NCBI GenBank assembly: GCA_022457155.1
Contig: JAJGOT010000047.1
Location: 969,001-1,033,000 of the forward strand
Length of the DNA: 64,000 bases
Direction of reading: 5' to 3'
From: Cladopsammia gracilis
Taxonomy: Eukaryota > Cnidaria > Anthozoa > Scleractinia > Dendrophylliidae
This document shows, piece after piece, positions 24,401 to 37,300 of this stretch. The notes under the pieces were generated by a model. That model was not told the origin of the DNA. It saw only the letters and a program-made list of their open reading frames with translations, and did not search any database. Numbering within the stretch: the stretch's first letter is position 1; every line of letters starts with the position of its first letter. Made by a program: the position numbers and the translations under genes.

Positions 24401-27400
24401 AACCTTGTCTTATATTTATACATGATGTAGCGCATGGAAGAAAATACTCAAATACAGGCCATGGAGGGACCCAATGAACAAACAAATACACCAGGTTACA
24501 TGTTAACACTTTATTTCAAACTTCATTTGTACGTTTTAAGAGAAAAGTTATAAATTTCGTGCAGAAATTTTCGCAAATGTTGCAAAGCAAAACAAAGCGA
24601 AACAAAGCTCAATTCTAGTACCCAATTTCCCTACTCGCATATTGTGCTTGGTTAACCTGTGGTGCGAGCAAGTCACGATTGGTTTTGGTTTGACTTCTGA
24701 TTGGTTGAGAAAGTGTCGCGCGATTTTTCAGCCAATCATACAGAGTAGCAAGGCAAAACCAAAACAATCACGAATTTATCTTTGACGCTGAATTGAACAC
24801 CGCCCTGTACTACAATCATTAGTAAATCGCTAGTTCATATCATTGCGTTATAGAGATGACATGCCTCACGTGGCAAACAGTGAACTTAGCACGAAGGAAG
24901 TCATAGAAACAGTCAAGAACTTAACCGACCTGCTATTCACTGTCTTTCCAAATACGACGATTTACCCCGCCCTCGGTAACCATGACTACCATCCTAAACA
25001 CCTGATGCCGCCAAAGCCGAATGACATTTACACAGCTGTGGGGGATCTGTGGAGTCGATGGCTTCCTCAGGACGCTGTGGATAATTTTAAAAAAGGTATA
25101 TCTTACAAGTCACTTTGACATTCAAACGTGCCCATTGTTGATACCCGGCGAAAACGCTTTTGCAAAATATATTATTACATATTTTCAGGACTTACGGTTT
25201 GCTTTCCTCTTGCAGGCGGATTTTACACAGTTGTTATCAAACCTGGTTTACGCCTCATCAGCCTGAACACCGTTTACTACTACACAAATGACAAATTAAC
25301 AGCCGACTTACCAGATCCCGCGGGTCAGTTCGGGTGGTTAGATGGCGTGTTGACGAATGCGTCTGCGACTAAACAACAGGTACTGTCGAACCTTCAATGG
25401 CATGGCGGCCAACTCCCTACACTGGTCCAACCTTGTTCCTAGGGTTCTCCGCTTTCAGCCCCCTAGAGCGAGAGAGAGAGGGGGGCGGGAAGAGGAGAAC
25501 CCTGGGAATGAGGATGACACTGGTCGATATATTTCGTTTAATCCACTTTAATTAACAGTGGCTGATCTAGGGGTAGGGCCCGAGGGTCCGCTCCCCCCCC
25601 CCCCCCCCCCGCCCCTTACTGCAAAAACATTTTAATTCCGCTCCCCCTTCCTATTTACTCCTCCCCACCCTGTTACGATGAATCCTGGATCCCCCAATGA
25701 TTAACTTCCCCATAATGGTCACCTTTCCAGAGGCTCTCAATGGGGTTAACCGTTAGTCGTAGAACGTCCCAAAAATTTAGTCATTAGGCGTAAAATGTGA
25801 ACAATTTTAACCTTAAGGCGTAAAAATGTTAACCGTAAAAGAAATTCTAGCCACGATTTGTCATTTGCCATGTCTTGTTCAGACTGTTATTCATCCCAGA
25901 ATGTTCCTAAGACCTTAAATGTGTGCTACAACAATGGAAATTAATATTTTAACTTCTTTCACCCCATTGAGAATCTCTTTCCACAGCCACTGACAATGGC
26001 CAGTTAAAACTATCCTGCTGTTAATGAATGGGGTTAGTTTCTAGAGAAACTGTGGTGCTGTTTCGGTGGGGGTGAAGCACAAGAATTTGGTTTTATCGAC
26101 TGAGTCGATAAAGTAAATTAGCCACCGTAAAAAGATTCGAGAAAGCTGACGTTTCGAGCGCTAGCCCTTCGTCGGAGCGAATCGCTCCGACGAAGGGCTA
26201 GCGCTCGAAACGTCAGCTTTCTCGAATCTTTATCCTGCTGTTAAACTGTCAAGTAATTCGTCGTCATTCACCTTGTTATGGTGTCACAGCAACGAGAAAT
26301 CGGCTCTTCCAGGGACATATCCATGTCATAAAATAGATTGTTTCCCTAGCTAGTTGGCAGTTATGATTATTTTTAGAATTAGTTTGGAATAGTTGCAAAT
26401 CTTGACCTGCCGCACGCCGGTCGGATGGTCTAGCCACTGAGCTACGAGAGACTTGTGACGAGTTAGGCCGTGTCGCCAGAGTTTGAATTGTTTTCCCAAC
26501 CAACATGTCGAATACCGTAAATAAGGAGTATCGGTTTCGATCAGCTTTTATTACTAAATCATGTGTTTCTTAGCTATCGCTATTGTTTCTCAGGTCTTCA
26601 TCATAGGTCACGTGCCACCAGGAGCCTTTGAGAGAGCTCCCGGAAAGAAGTGGTTTTACCCGCAGTTCAACAAGAAATACATAGATGTCATTTTGAAACA
26701 TGCTGATGTTATTGCCGGTCATTTCCTGGCGCATCAACACTGTGACAGCTTTAAAATTTTCTACCAAAACGGTAAGCAAATACAACGGCATAATACTGAT
26801 AAAGAATCGCATTTTTAACGCTTATTGGATAAGTTTTTTTTAATCCAGAATAATCAAGGCCTGGAGGTAAGTGTTTGAAATCTTATTGGTAACAATAATA
26901 CTTTACAACTTTATTTTAGTAAGCTCAGAGCTTTATGATTGTATGTTATAAGTTGATTGATAATACGAGTTTTGTACCTGAAAGTCATCTGCGGTTTCCA
27001 AGAAGCTCTAAAGTATGCTACCTTTTTCTGCAATGGAAATGACGTCCTTCCACTTCGTGCATTGTTACTTGGTAGAATTAGAAGCTCAAAAATATTTTGC
27101 AGAAACTCAAGAAGCCAGTGAAACGTTTTCCTGCTCAAACGAAAATTTCGCTTCTCCACCAGTTATAAGAAAGACAACTGTCAGCTCATTTGATAAGAAA
27201 ACTGCTGCTAATCTCTTAAGTTCATCTTCAGACGACTGTATTTGGTCTTCTGATGGCTCTGAAACTGAAGAGAGGCCCTGCCAGGGTAAATTCCGACAGG
27301 CGACATGACCCAAAAAGTAGCGACAGCACGTAAAATGAAATTTTGACAAAAGACAATCTTTCTCGACACAATTCCGACAGCGACATCAAAGCCGAGAATT

Positions 27401-30400
27401 AGCGACAAAGAACGGTGGTTTGGTATATTTTTTTCACCAATTTGAGGTCCTTGAGGACCCTTGAGGGTCTCTTGAGCATCGCGTTATACATCATTTACGC
27501 AACTCCACAACTCCCTGGGAGACCTGGGACCCTGGGAACGAGGTCGTCAGTCAAGCGACAGCAACATTACGTGTTCGATGCGCATCGAACGATAACTGAG
27601 CTATTGTAGAACCGTAGGCGTTTCTCTATAACGTACCATTATCCACCTTTTCTAAAATTCCGACAAACTATGTTCGTTCAATTTCCGACAGAGACGTGAA
27701 GCATTGATAAAACATCGACATGAGATATTTTAAAATTCAGACAAGCGACACGGGACCCCCCCTGGCAGGGCCTCTGAAGAAGCAATGCTACTTCCGAATT
27801 ACTGCCATCTTGTTTCCCTGTTGAAATATTTTCATAGTGAACACAATTTTGCAGGAATGACTCGAACGACAACAAAGAAATTACATAAGACAATATGCTT
27901 TTCTTAGAACCCACCTTACAACCATCCCGCTACTATGATTATGAGGCAATTTATACAAGCAAGAGACGAATTATCCATCTAACTCAACGACGAATCTTTG
28001 AAGTTTCCCAGTAAAGACTGGGGAGAGGAAATGGACATTCCATAAAACCTTGCGAACAAATAAAAACCAGTACCCTTCTTGCATAAACTCAAAGTCAAAA
28101 ACCACATTTCTTTTCCGTCTGGATTCGTTTTCACTTCTTGAAGACGTGCTGACAGATGAATTAGCCGAAGACGAAATGTAATTCGTCTAAAAACATCAAA
28201 TTAATATTAAGAGTAATTATTTGCCTCAGACGAATAATTTGATCGAATAATCTAGAGTAGTTATTCGTCTTAGACGAATAAACTGAGCCGTTATAGCCGC
28301 TTTTGGGGTGCTAAATGAAAAGCTCAGTTCATTTTTAGCGGAGCTCTTGCCGGGCCGAAGGCCTGGCTGCGCAGCACCATACTCATAGAACCAGAGAACC
28401 ATAGAACCCATGGCCGTCATTTTTCATGGTCATGGCTAGCGGAATGTTTCGCGGGCGCGTTGTGTGCCCGCTGCCGCCGGCGCCGCCGCCGCCGCCGTCG
28501 CTTAGGGCTAACTCGCGGGCGCGTAGACCGTCGCAAAACATGCGCGTATGACGCCACACAACATCCGGGATCTTTGCAATTTTCACGTGAAATGGGAAAA
28601 CACTTTTGACGTTTTGCTGTGTTTAGCGGAGAAAACCGATTCAAATTAAAGTCGTTATTCTCCTGAATTTTTTCGCGGTTTGCTACTCAAGACAGGGATA
28701 CTAATTAAGGGATACTCAGAAGCCGCTATTAGTGGAAATAGAAGAGCTTTCAGAGATAAAATCTTGCTTCGAGGATGGGAGCAATGCGGGAAGATGTTTG
28801 TCACTTCGGGTTTCAGAACTGAAGAAGCGGAGATTTAAACAATTTCCAAGCAGTGGAGGGACTTAAAGGTAAAACAAAATACATTTTTCGATGGGAATTT
28901 GTGTTGATATCAATCTGTGATTGACTTTTTTGTCTTCTCGCTAGTTTTCGGGAGAATTGTTTATAACGCGCTCAATTAAATTCAGTTGTTTTGATTTCTT
29001 TCATCGGAGACATCTCGGCCTCGATGAGCTCTTAATGGTTCGCGTTCTGCTTTTAAACATAAACGTATGGAGATTTGAATAAAATTTTTCGAAAGAAGAT
29101 TATGTTGTCCATTTTTATGCGTTTGTTCATTCATTACATAGGTTGAAAAGCGATTTTATGTAAACAAAACAAAACAAGACTTGGATTTTATAATTGTAAA
29201 CTTCACTAGCTCGCGTGGTCTTATGCAAATATGTTTGTGTATTTTTGGCAATTTTGATTTCCAAATCAGTTTCTCGGACAATTTTTATAAGCAGCAGGTG
29301 TATTTTATTTGGAAATTAGTCGTACTAATTATTCTAGAAGGAGAAAAAGTTGTTTTTGTGAACTTTTGTACGGTCTAAATGTACTGTGCAAACGGTCGCG
29401 TAAGTCTGTTTTTGAGAATTGCTAAAATTAAAAGATAGCCCGGTCGTCAATTTTATTCTTGCGCTTCCGACCTTTCACCTCAATTAAGTTTATCATCGGC
29501 TTTCTGTTCAAAGAGCGACGCTGTTAGGCTCAGGCTATCTATATATATTATTTATTATTTTTTTTTATTTATGTCTTAATTTCTCAGTTCATTTTTATAT
29601 CTGAAACACTTGGTTAATCCGACCACCGCATAACCTACGCAAACCTTCTTCTTCTTCTTCTTCTTCTTCTTCTTCTTCTTCTTCTTCTTCTTCTTCTTCT
29701 TCTTCTTCTTCTTCTTCTTCTTCTTCTTCTTCTTCTTCTTCTTCTTCTTCTTCTTCTTCTTCTTCTTCTTCTTCTTCTTCTTCTTCTTCTTTTTTTCAGT
29801 TTCTAGAACAAAGATTGACCATTGATTTTTTGTAACGGACTCGCTTATTAACGTCGTCAGTCAATTATTGTCCCGTTGTTGTTCAATTTATCAGTCTTAC
29901 TTACCGTAATGTATTATAAAACGCCGTTCGGCTTACATTGTTGTAGTTAAAAGCTTTAGTATTTTTTTTTAAAGTAATAAAATAAATTAAAAACAATTTA
30001 GTATAATGGGTGTAAAGTTTTTTTTCCACTCTAAACGAACGACTATTTTCAAACGAGGGATAACAAATCGGCCGCCATTTATGAATAAGGTCTAAATGCA
30101 ATATACACATTGCTAAATGCATATACGCATTGGAGAACCAATACAGGGATATACATGCCCTTGGAAAGGCCGCCTTTATACTATAGCTGTATTTATTATT
30201 TCATGGCTTAGAATATGTCATCACCATATATCAACCTTTCGTATCTCAGAGTTGTTGATTTCTAATTGGGGATTTTTAGATTAAAATGTTCATTTTACTG
30301 TCCTGCACTAGAAAAAAAAATCCCTTGAAAAATTCTTATTTGCTGTGCATGATTCTAAAATCACCTGCCGGATTAAATACTGCGTTTATATATATTTCAT

Positions 30401-33400
30401 CATTATATGTAAACATGATCACTAACTGGGTGGGGCGAATGGGAAAATATTTTGCCTGGTTTCGTGGTATTTACGAACCGAGCGCAGCGACATCCGTCCG
30501 CCACAAAGAATTTTAAACATTTTCGCATGTGCCCGACCTTTCTCAGGCCTCTGGCTATTAGCGTTTTATCATATATGACCAATTTAAAATTGTTTAACAG
30601 TGATAAATTCTCATATTTCCTCAGCAGTCTTTTATTAACCCTTTCCCTCCTCGGGACAGTGAGACTCACAAAAGTAGGTCTCTGACCACAACACGGTTAA
30701 TATTAGAACAACTTCAAACATTTTACCATCGGGCATAAACAAGACTTTAAAATTATCGATTTATTAGCTCCAGCTTAAGGCCAAACTGTGTAGCGCCGGT
30801 TTTTGGCCTCGCGCGCACTGATGCCATGAGTTTTATTATGATTTATTAATTGTCTGGAGCTCAACTGTACGTTTTTTCCCCGTTATTTGTGACATGAACA
30901 TAGCCAAAGCGAATTTCCCCGCGTTTACTGATGATTTTTAAAGACTGTGCAAATTTAGGCATACAAACGCTAACCGGTACGTAACAGATGATTTTTGGAA
31001 AATGTGTCAGAATTAAGTTTAATCGTGTAATTAAAAATTTTGCTTGACATTGGCAAAACTGCTAAAAAGCGGAAATGAAGATAATCTGTATCTTAAATTA
31101 TGCTAAAATTAAAGCTTTTTAAACTAAGAAAGAAAACCTAAGTAAGTCATGAAATGATAAAACGGGAGCGCAAAACACGAAAGATCTCGAAAGAGCACCC
31201 ATGCTCAACATAACTACATGTAGGTGGAAAACCGATTGTGAGTGTATGTGTTTGCGTGTTGTAAAGGATTAAAAATCTGCACCACATTACTACTTAATTG
31301 CTTTCTTTTGAATAGTCACTGTCTCAAAACTTAGAGCCATCTGCTTCAGCACAATTAAAATACATTTCAAAACAAATTAAAAGCATTGTATACATGAACA
31401 TACGCTCCACAGGCCTAAAAGTTATAATTAAATTTCGCAGTAAAATATACACATGTACCACAGCAAAGTACTGCCCAACAGCGTTCATTTCAATGATGAC
31501 AATGATCACAATTTAGGATTTTATCCACAGACTCAAAAGTCAGAACCACCTTAAAGCTTAAGCACCTGTTTAAAATTATAATCGGCACCATAGGAAAGTA
31601 GTTTTCATTTTAATGTGGCGGTCATCCTTTCAGACTTTAACCACAAACTCAAAAATTAAAATCAGTTTTTACAGCATAATAAACAGCACCACAGCAAGTA
31701 CTGCTCGATAGCTTTGATTTCAATGGTCAAACTTAAGTGTTTCATCGCGGACTCAAAGCTTAGAAACACCTTGTGCAGCATAATAAACAACACCACAGGA
31801 AAGTACTGCCCGGTTGCTTTCATTTGAATGGTCACACCTTATAATTAGGATTTCACCCGCAGACTCAAAAGTTAGAACCACCTTGCACAGCATAATAAAC
31901 AGTGCTACAGGGTAGGACTGCTGAATAGCTTTCATTTGAATGGTCACACCTTAGGTTTTCATCCGAAAACTGAAAATAAAAACTATATTACTGGCTCGAT
32001 GAGTGAATGAGTTGAAATTGCATGCAAAGAAATAAAAGTTCAATATTTAAAATAATTTATCTGGTTACACAGATTACTGTCTTTATTTGACGAACAGGTG
32101 TAACAACTAAAGTGGACAAATGGATCGAATCGAAATGGATTTAACAAAGCCAACCAAACATGACAGCCACCTTTAAAACTTAAAGTTAGCGGCTTACGAG
32201 TCGCTTTGAATCCGTTAACTGTCTTATACCGCTAATGCTGCATTTACCATTTCATCAATAAGAGATGCGACTAAATTTTCCCCTTAAATAGCATACAACA
32301 TGTAATTACATTTATGTCTATTTAAAAATATTTAACCATTATTACTCATTTCCCTAAGAATACGACAATTAGAGGTGTTTACTTTACTGTCTTTGGCTCA
32401 GGGGTGAGGGGTTATTCTGCGTCATTCCTGTTTTAGGATGAATAAGAAAAGGAAGCATCAGGGAAGAATGAATTAATGGAGCAAAATCATCTATTGTACT
32501 TCTTTGAATTGTAAAACAATGTCGGTGGCATCACGTATTGGTATCGCTCAATTTAAGGCGAGCATTCAGCTATCTTCCGCTTACACAGAAAAGCCGTTTT
32601 ACAAGACCGTATTAGTTATGAGACGTTTTTCTTGCTTGAACCATGAATAACATCGATCCTGGGGACGCCAGCGTAGATGCACTTGCTGTGTTACAAGAGC
32701 AACTTGAAGCCAGAAGCAAACTTACCGTTGCGATCGAATCCACGGTTCTGATAACCATTGATTTGGCCGCTCTGGTGGGAAATGCAATCCTTTGCTTAAT
32801 CGTTTATCGCAACTCCAGACTTCATACTCCCACCACCTTGCTGATCGTTGCACTCGCCTTCACAGACATGTTAACCGCTACTACCGTGATGCCGCTAACA
32901 ATCGACGCCGTGATCCACAGTAAGAGGCGCTTCAGCGACACAGTCTGCAAAGCGCACGCTTTTGCGATGGCCGTTCTAGCGCAAGTGTCTATCTACCTCA
33001 TGGCTTTGACGGCCTTCAATCGGTACGCGTGTGTCAAGAGACGTAGCCTCTACAGGAAAATCTTCACCAAGAAGCGCACTTTGCTCCTAATCGTCGCCGT
33101 GTGGGTTATAGCGCTGTTTATCAATGGCCTTCCCAATATCCTGTCTCTGGATGACTTCTTCTTTTGCCCAGGGTACCTCTTGTGCTGGAGGCGAATGATG
33201 AAACCAGCTGCCATCTACTCTTTTAACACTTGGCTCTATGGATCCTTCACAATCTCGTACGTGGTGATCGTTATCTGCTACTGGAAGGTGTTCCGCGCCG
33301 TGGAGCAGCACAACGCGGCCGTGGCTCCGAATCTGAACAACTCCAGCCACAACAGCCAAGCCGTTAACCATACTGAAGAGGTGTCCGTGGCCAAAGCAGT

Positions 33401-34311
33401 GGCAGCCATCGTTTTGTCATTCACTCTTTGCTGGATCCCGGCAGAAGTGATGGACACCATGGATAAAATCAACCCGCTTCTTCTTCCTCGACAGGTGAGT
33501 AGAATTGAAAGATTGTTAGTTCTTTGGAAGCGAATCAACAGCAGAACATGCGTGACCAATTAAATAAACCATTGTAGAAACTTTCGCAATTCGTTTTGGA
33601 TGGTCATGGCATGGCTTGTGTGCGGTGTGAGGCGTGAGGCGTGCGTACATGACCAGGCTCTTATTCATTTTCACGTCGCAGTGTGTGCATGGCTGCCTAG
33701 CCCACAGACTAGCAATACTTCCTTATATTTGTAAGCTTGTCCCAGGCGCTATGTTAGCTCTTTAGGGCGAACCATTAGACTTTTGAGAGGGGAAGTTTAT
33801 TCTTCTTGTTCATGCTCGAAATTTTTAACTTTAACTGTATCGCTGCAGGAATTATTTGTATTTCCAGAAGAGTTGGCTTGCAGAGTACTGCTCCGTGTGT
33901 TGTGTGATGTGTTGGGTACACCGTGTGAGTTCATTTTCTACGTCAAATGAACGGCTTATTTTATTTATTTATTTTTTTATTCTCTTCCCAGGTTTTCCTC
34001 TTTGCCACCTGTCTATGGTATATCAGTAGTGCCATAAACCCAGTCATTTATGGCGTCATGAATAGTACCCTCCGATCCGAGTACAAGCAAATATTTTCCT
34101 TCATCACCGCCTTCAGTTCTGTCGGAATCTCGCCTTATAATAGTAACACTGACGACGGTCAGGAAATGTTCGGTCGTGCAAATGCCGCATAGAAAAAGAA
34201 CACTACAAAGTTTTATGTTTACTATTTCCCACTCTACTCCACTCTATATTCTACTGTGTCGTTAATTCTTTACTAAGCCTTTTATTTCTTGATTGATTAA
34301 TTGATTGATTG

Positions 34312-34370
<59 letters not shown>

Positions 34371-37300
34371 AATTGATTGATTGGTTGATTTTAGATGAGG
34401 GAAATCAATAGAGGGAGGGGCCGGGGAGGCTTATTAAATTTACAGAATAAGAGCACATAACTAACCCCGTTTTGATCAAAAAGTGTCATTCGTGTTTCAT
34501 TGCAGTTTATTACTTGAGTGCAAGTAAGCATGTTCGATAATGGAACAATACATGAAATGGTATTTTCCCCAAAGCTTACATGTTTGAAGAATTTTTGGTA
34601 ATACTGTCATTTTTTTGTCTCGATTGTGTAGGAAAAGGCCAAAGGTGGGAGGGCGAGCTTTATAAAGTGATCATTTAGCTTTTATTCGTCCGTCCTTTTG
34701 ATCATTCTTTTATTTCAACCTTTTTTTCGTTCTGTCTTTCCTTTTTAACTTTCCTTATCAGCAGTTGACTGAGATTGTTTAATTGAGTGACTGACTAATT
34801 GATTAACTGATTGATTAATTGACTGATTGATGGATGGATGATTGGCTCATTTTCATGTCGGTTCATAGTTGTGTAAGCATGAGGTGTCAAGTAATGTAAT
34901 GTAATGTTATGTAATGTATTGCCGTTTTTGTGTCAATGGAATAAAAATTAACGAAAACAAATCAAATTGCCTTTTTGCTTCCTGATTTATATTTCCGAAT
35001 AGTTTTACCTTTGTGGTATTTTCTTTCTTTAGTTTAGTCCGAAACTGTTCTTAGAGTCCCCGCGTATAAGCAATCTACTCGAATTGCCTGAACAGGTCGC
35101 GTATAATGACACGACCTGGCTATACAACCAGGAAAATGCATACAATCAGGGCGTACAACTCAAGTTTCTATGCCTTTATTATCAGTGCGCTAAAATAAGT
35201 TATGTACTTTGGAGGACGAAATATATTTAAAGTTGATTTTTAAACGATTATGGTCGACTAGGATAGTGTAGTTCTGAAAAGAACTGTAAGTTGTTGTTGA
35301 CGCCTTTGCTGTGGAACCTCGCCTTACATCAACAACGAGCGCTTTGATTACTCCACAGTTGTCAAGGTGATGGTACTAAAATATCCCGTCGGGGAGGATG
35401 TTCGGCTGTCATTACAGCAGTGATGTCCGATTTTTACGAAACAGGTTTAGTTGGAAATACAAATTCAAATTATATGACTGTATTTTTGTATTCCGCCGAA
35501 GCACTGGAAAAAAATTGCGGATTTAAACCTCGCTGTCATGAAAGTTTCGTCTTCGATCTACACTCAAGTTAGACTGCTAGCTGTCCCTTTATTAAAAGTC
35601 TTTGGAGCGATTGGGATTTAAGACCGATTTTTGGTTTGATTTTGTCTGCTGACCCTTATCCATTGTGATCACCCTCGGGTTTTTTTTTTATCATCCCTCC
35701 GAAAACAAAAGGCGTTAATTTTTCGCTAATGATAAGATGAGATGACTAAGGCCTTTCAAACAGCTTATATTAGGTTACCTTATTTCGAAGCCAAAACGCG
35801 TCTTTTTTTATCCCTCCAAAAACAAAAGGCGTTAATTTTTTCGCTAATGATAAGATGATATGATTTAGGTATTCCAAACAGCTTATATTAGGTCATCTTA
35901 TTTCGAAGCCAAAACGCGGTTTTTTTTTTATCCCTCCGAAAACAAAAGGCGTTAATTTTTCGCTAATGATAAGATGAGATGATAAGGTCTTCCAAACAGC
36001 TTATGTTAGGGATGGACCATTAGAAAAGTGATGGGGGGGGGGGTGGGGTTATCGCAAAAAAAAAAAAATCTGCCCAAGGACAATTAAAAAATAAACTATT
36101 AAAAAAAAATATTCCAGCCATCGAGTGAAAAAAAAAAAATTTGCACCTTAGGTGGACAAAAAAAAAATTTCTTGCCTATCCCAAAGTTCCCACCCCCCCC
36201 CCCCCCCCCCCAATCACTTTTCTAATGGTCCATCCCTTAGGTCACCTTATTTCGAAGCCAAAACGCGTTTTTTTTATCCCTCCGAGAACAAAAGGCGTTA
36301 ATTTTTCGCTAATGATAAGATGAGATGACTAAGGTCTTCCAAACAGCTTATATTATTTCACCGAAAGCATTTGTTGGATACTGACCTAGGCCCGGTTGTA
36401 TGAAAGCCGGTTAAAGCTAATCCAGGATTAAAACTTAACCGAGGATTGAATTTCTCTTGTTAGAAGTGTTTTCAAAAGCTAATTATAAGTTACATGCGAA
36501 GACAAGTCAGAAATGAAACTAAAGGGCAAAAATACTTTGGAAAAATCTTCATTGATTAATTATTTAACTGGAATCAAAATTGATGCTAACATTGGGTTAG
36601 CTTAACCGCGCTTTGAACAACCCGGCTCTGAGTACTGAATTATTACGTTTGTCTGCAAATTGCTTACTACGCCTTTCAATAACATTCCAACTCTCAAGTT
36701 CAAAGTTCAACTAAGGTTTACATTTTACGTTGCTGTCAATCATAACTGACCATGACGGCAAACATTCCTGAAAACAGAAACTGACAAAATGGACCGAAAT
36801 CAACCAATCACAAACCACAAACATGACCTTTGACCATTCTGCGTAAAGCCCGGTTTCCATATGATCGCTACGATCGCTACGATCGCTGCGATCGCTGGAA
36901 AAAAAGTTCAGCGATCGTAGCGATCATATGGAAACCACTCTCCAGCGATCGTAGCGATCACAGCGATCGCAGCGACAACGATCGCTGCGATCGCTGTGAT
37001 TCTATCTCAGCGATCGTAGCGATCGTAGCGATCATATGGAAACCACTCTCCAGCGATCGCAGCGATCGCAGCGATCGCAGCGACGGCAAAAATACCATGA
37101 TGCACTGCGTAAGCTCACTCAAAGGGTGCAATTTGGCCCTTTTTATGGAAGAAGTGCAAAGATACGACTGTCTTTACAACAAATTTTAAAAACAATTCAC
37201 AGCCGCTATGTTGAATTTCAAGAATGAGGCAAAACGATATTGTCAGACCCAGGTCCCCTCGATCTTCATTCACTTTCTCAGCGATCGCAGCGATCATATG

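Noticed and set aside
30403..30685. Paired frames of 77-88 codons on both strands
   Set aside because: No domain, no splice support, and overlapping on opposite strands.
36001..36355. CRISPR-like spacing of the repeat units
   Set aside because: Units of about 124 bp are contiguous without unique spacers, and the genome is eukaryotic.
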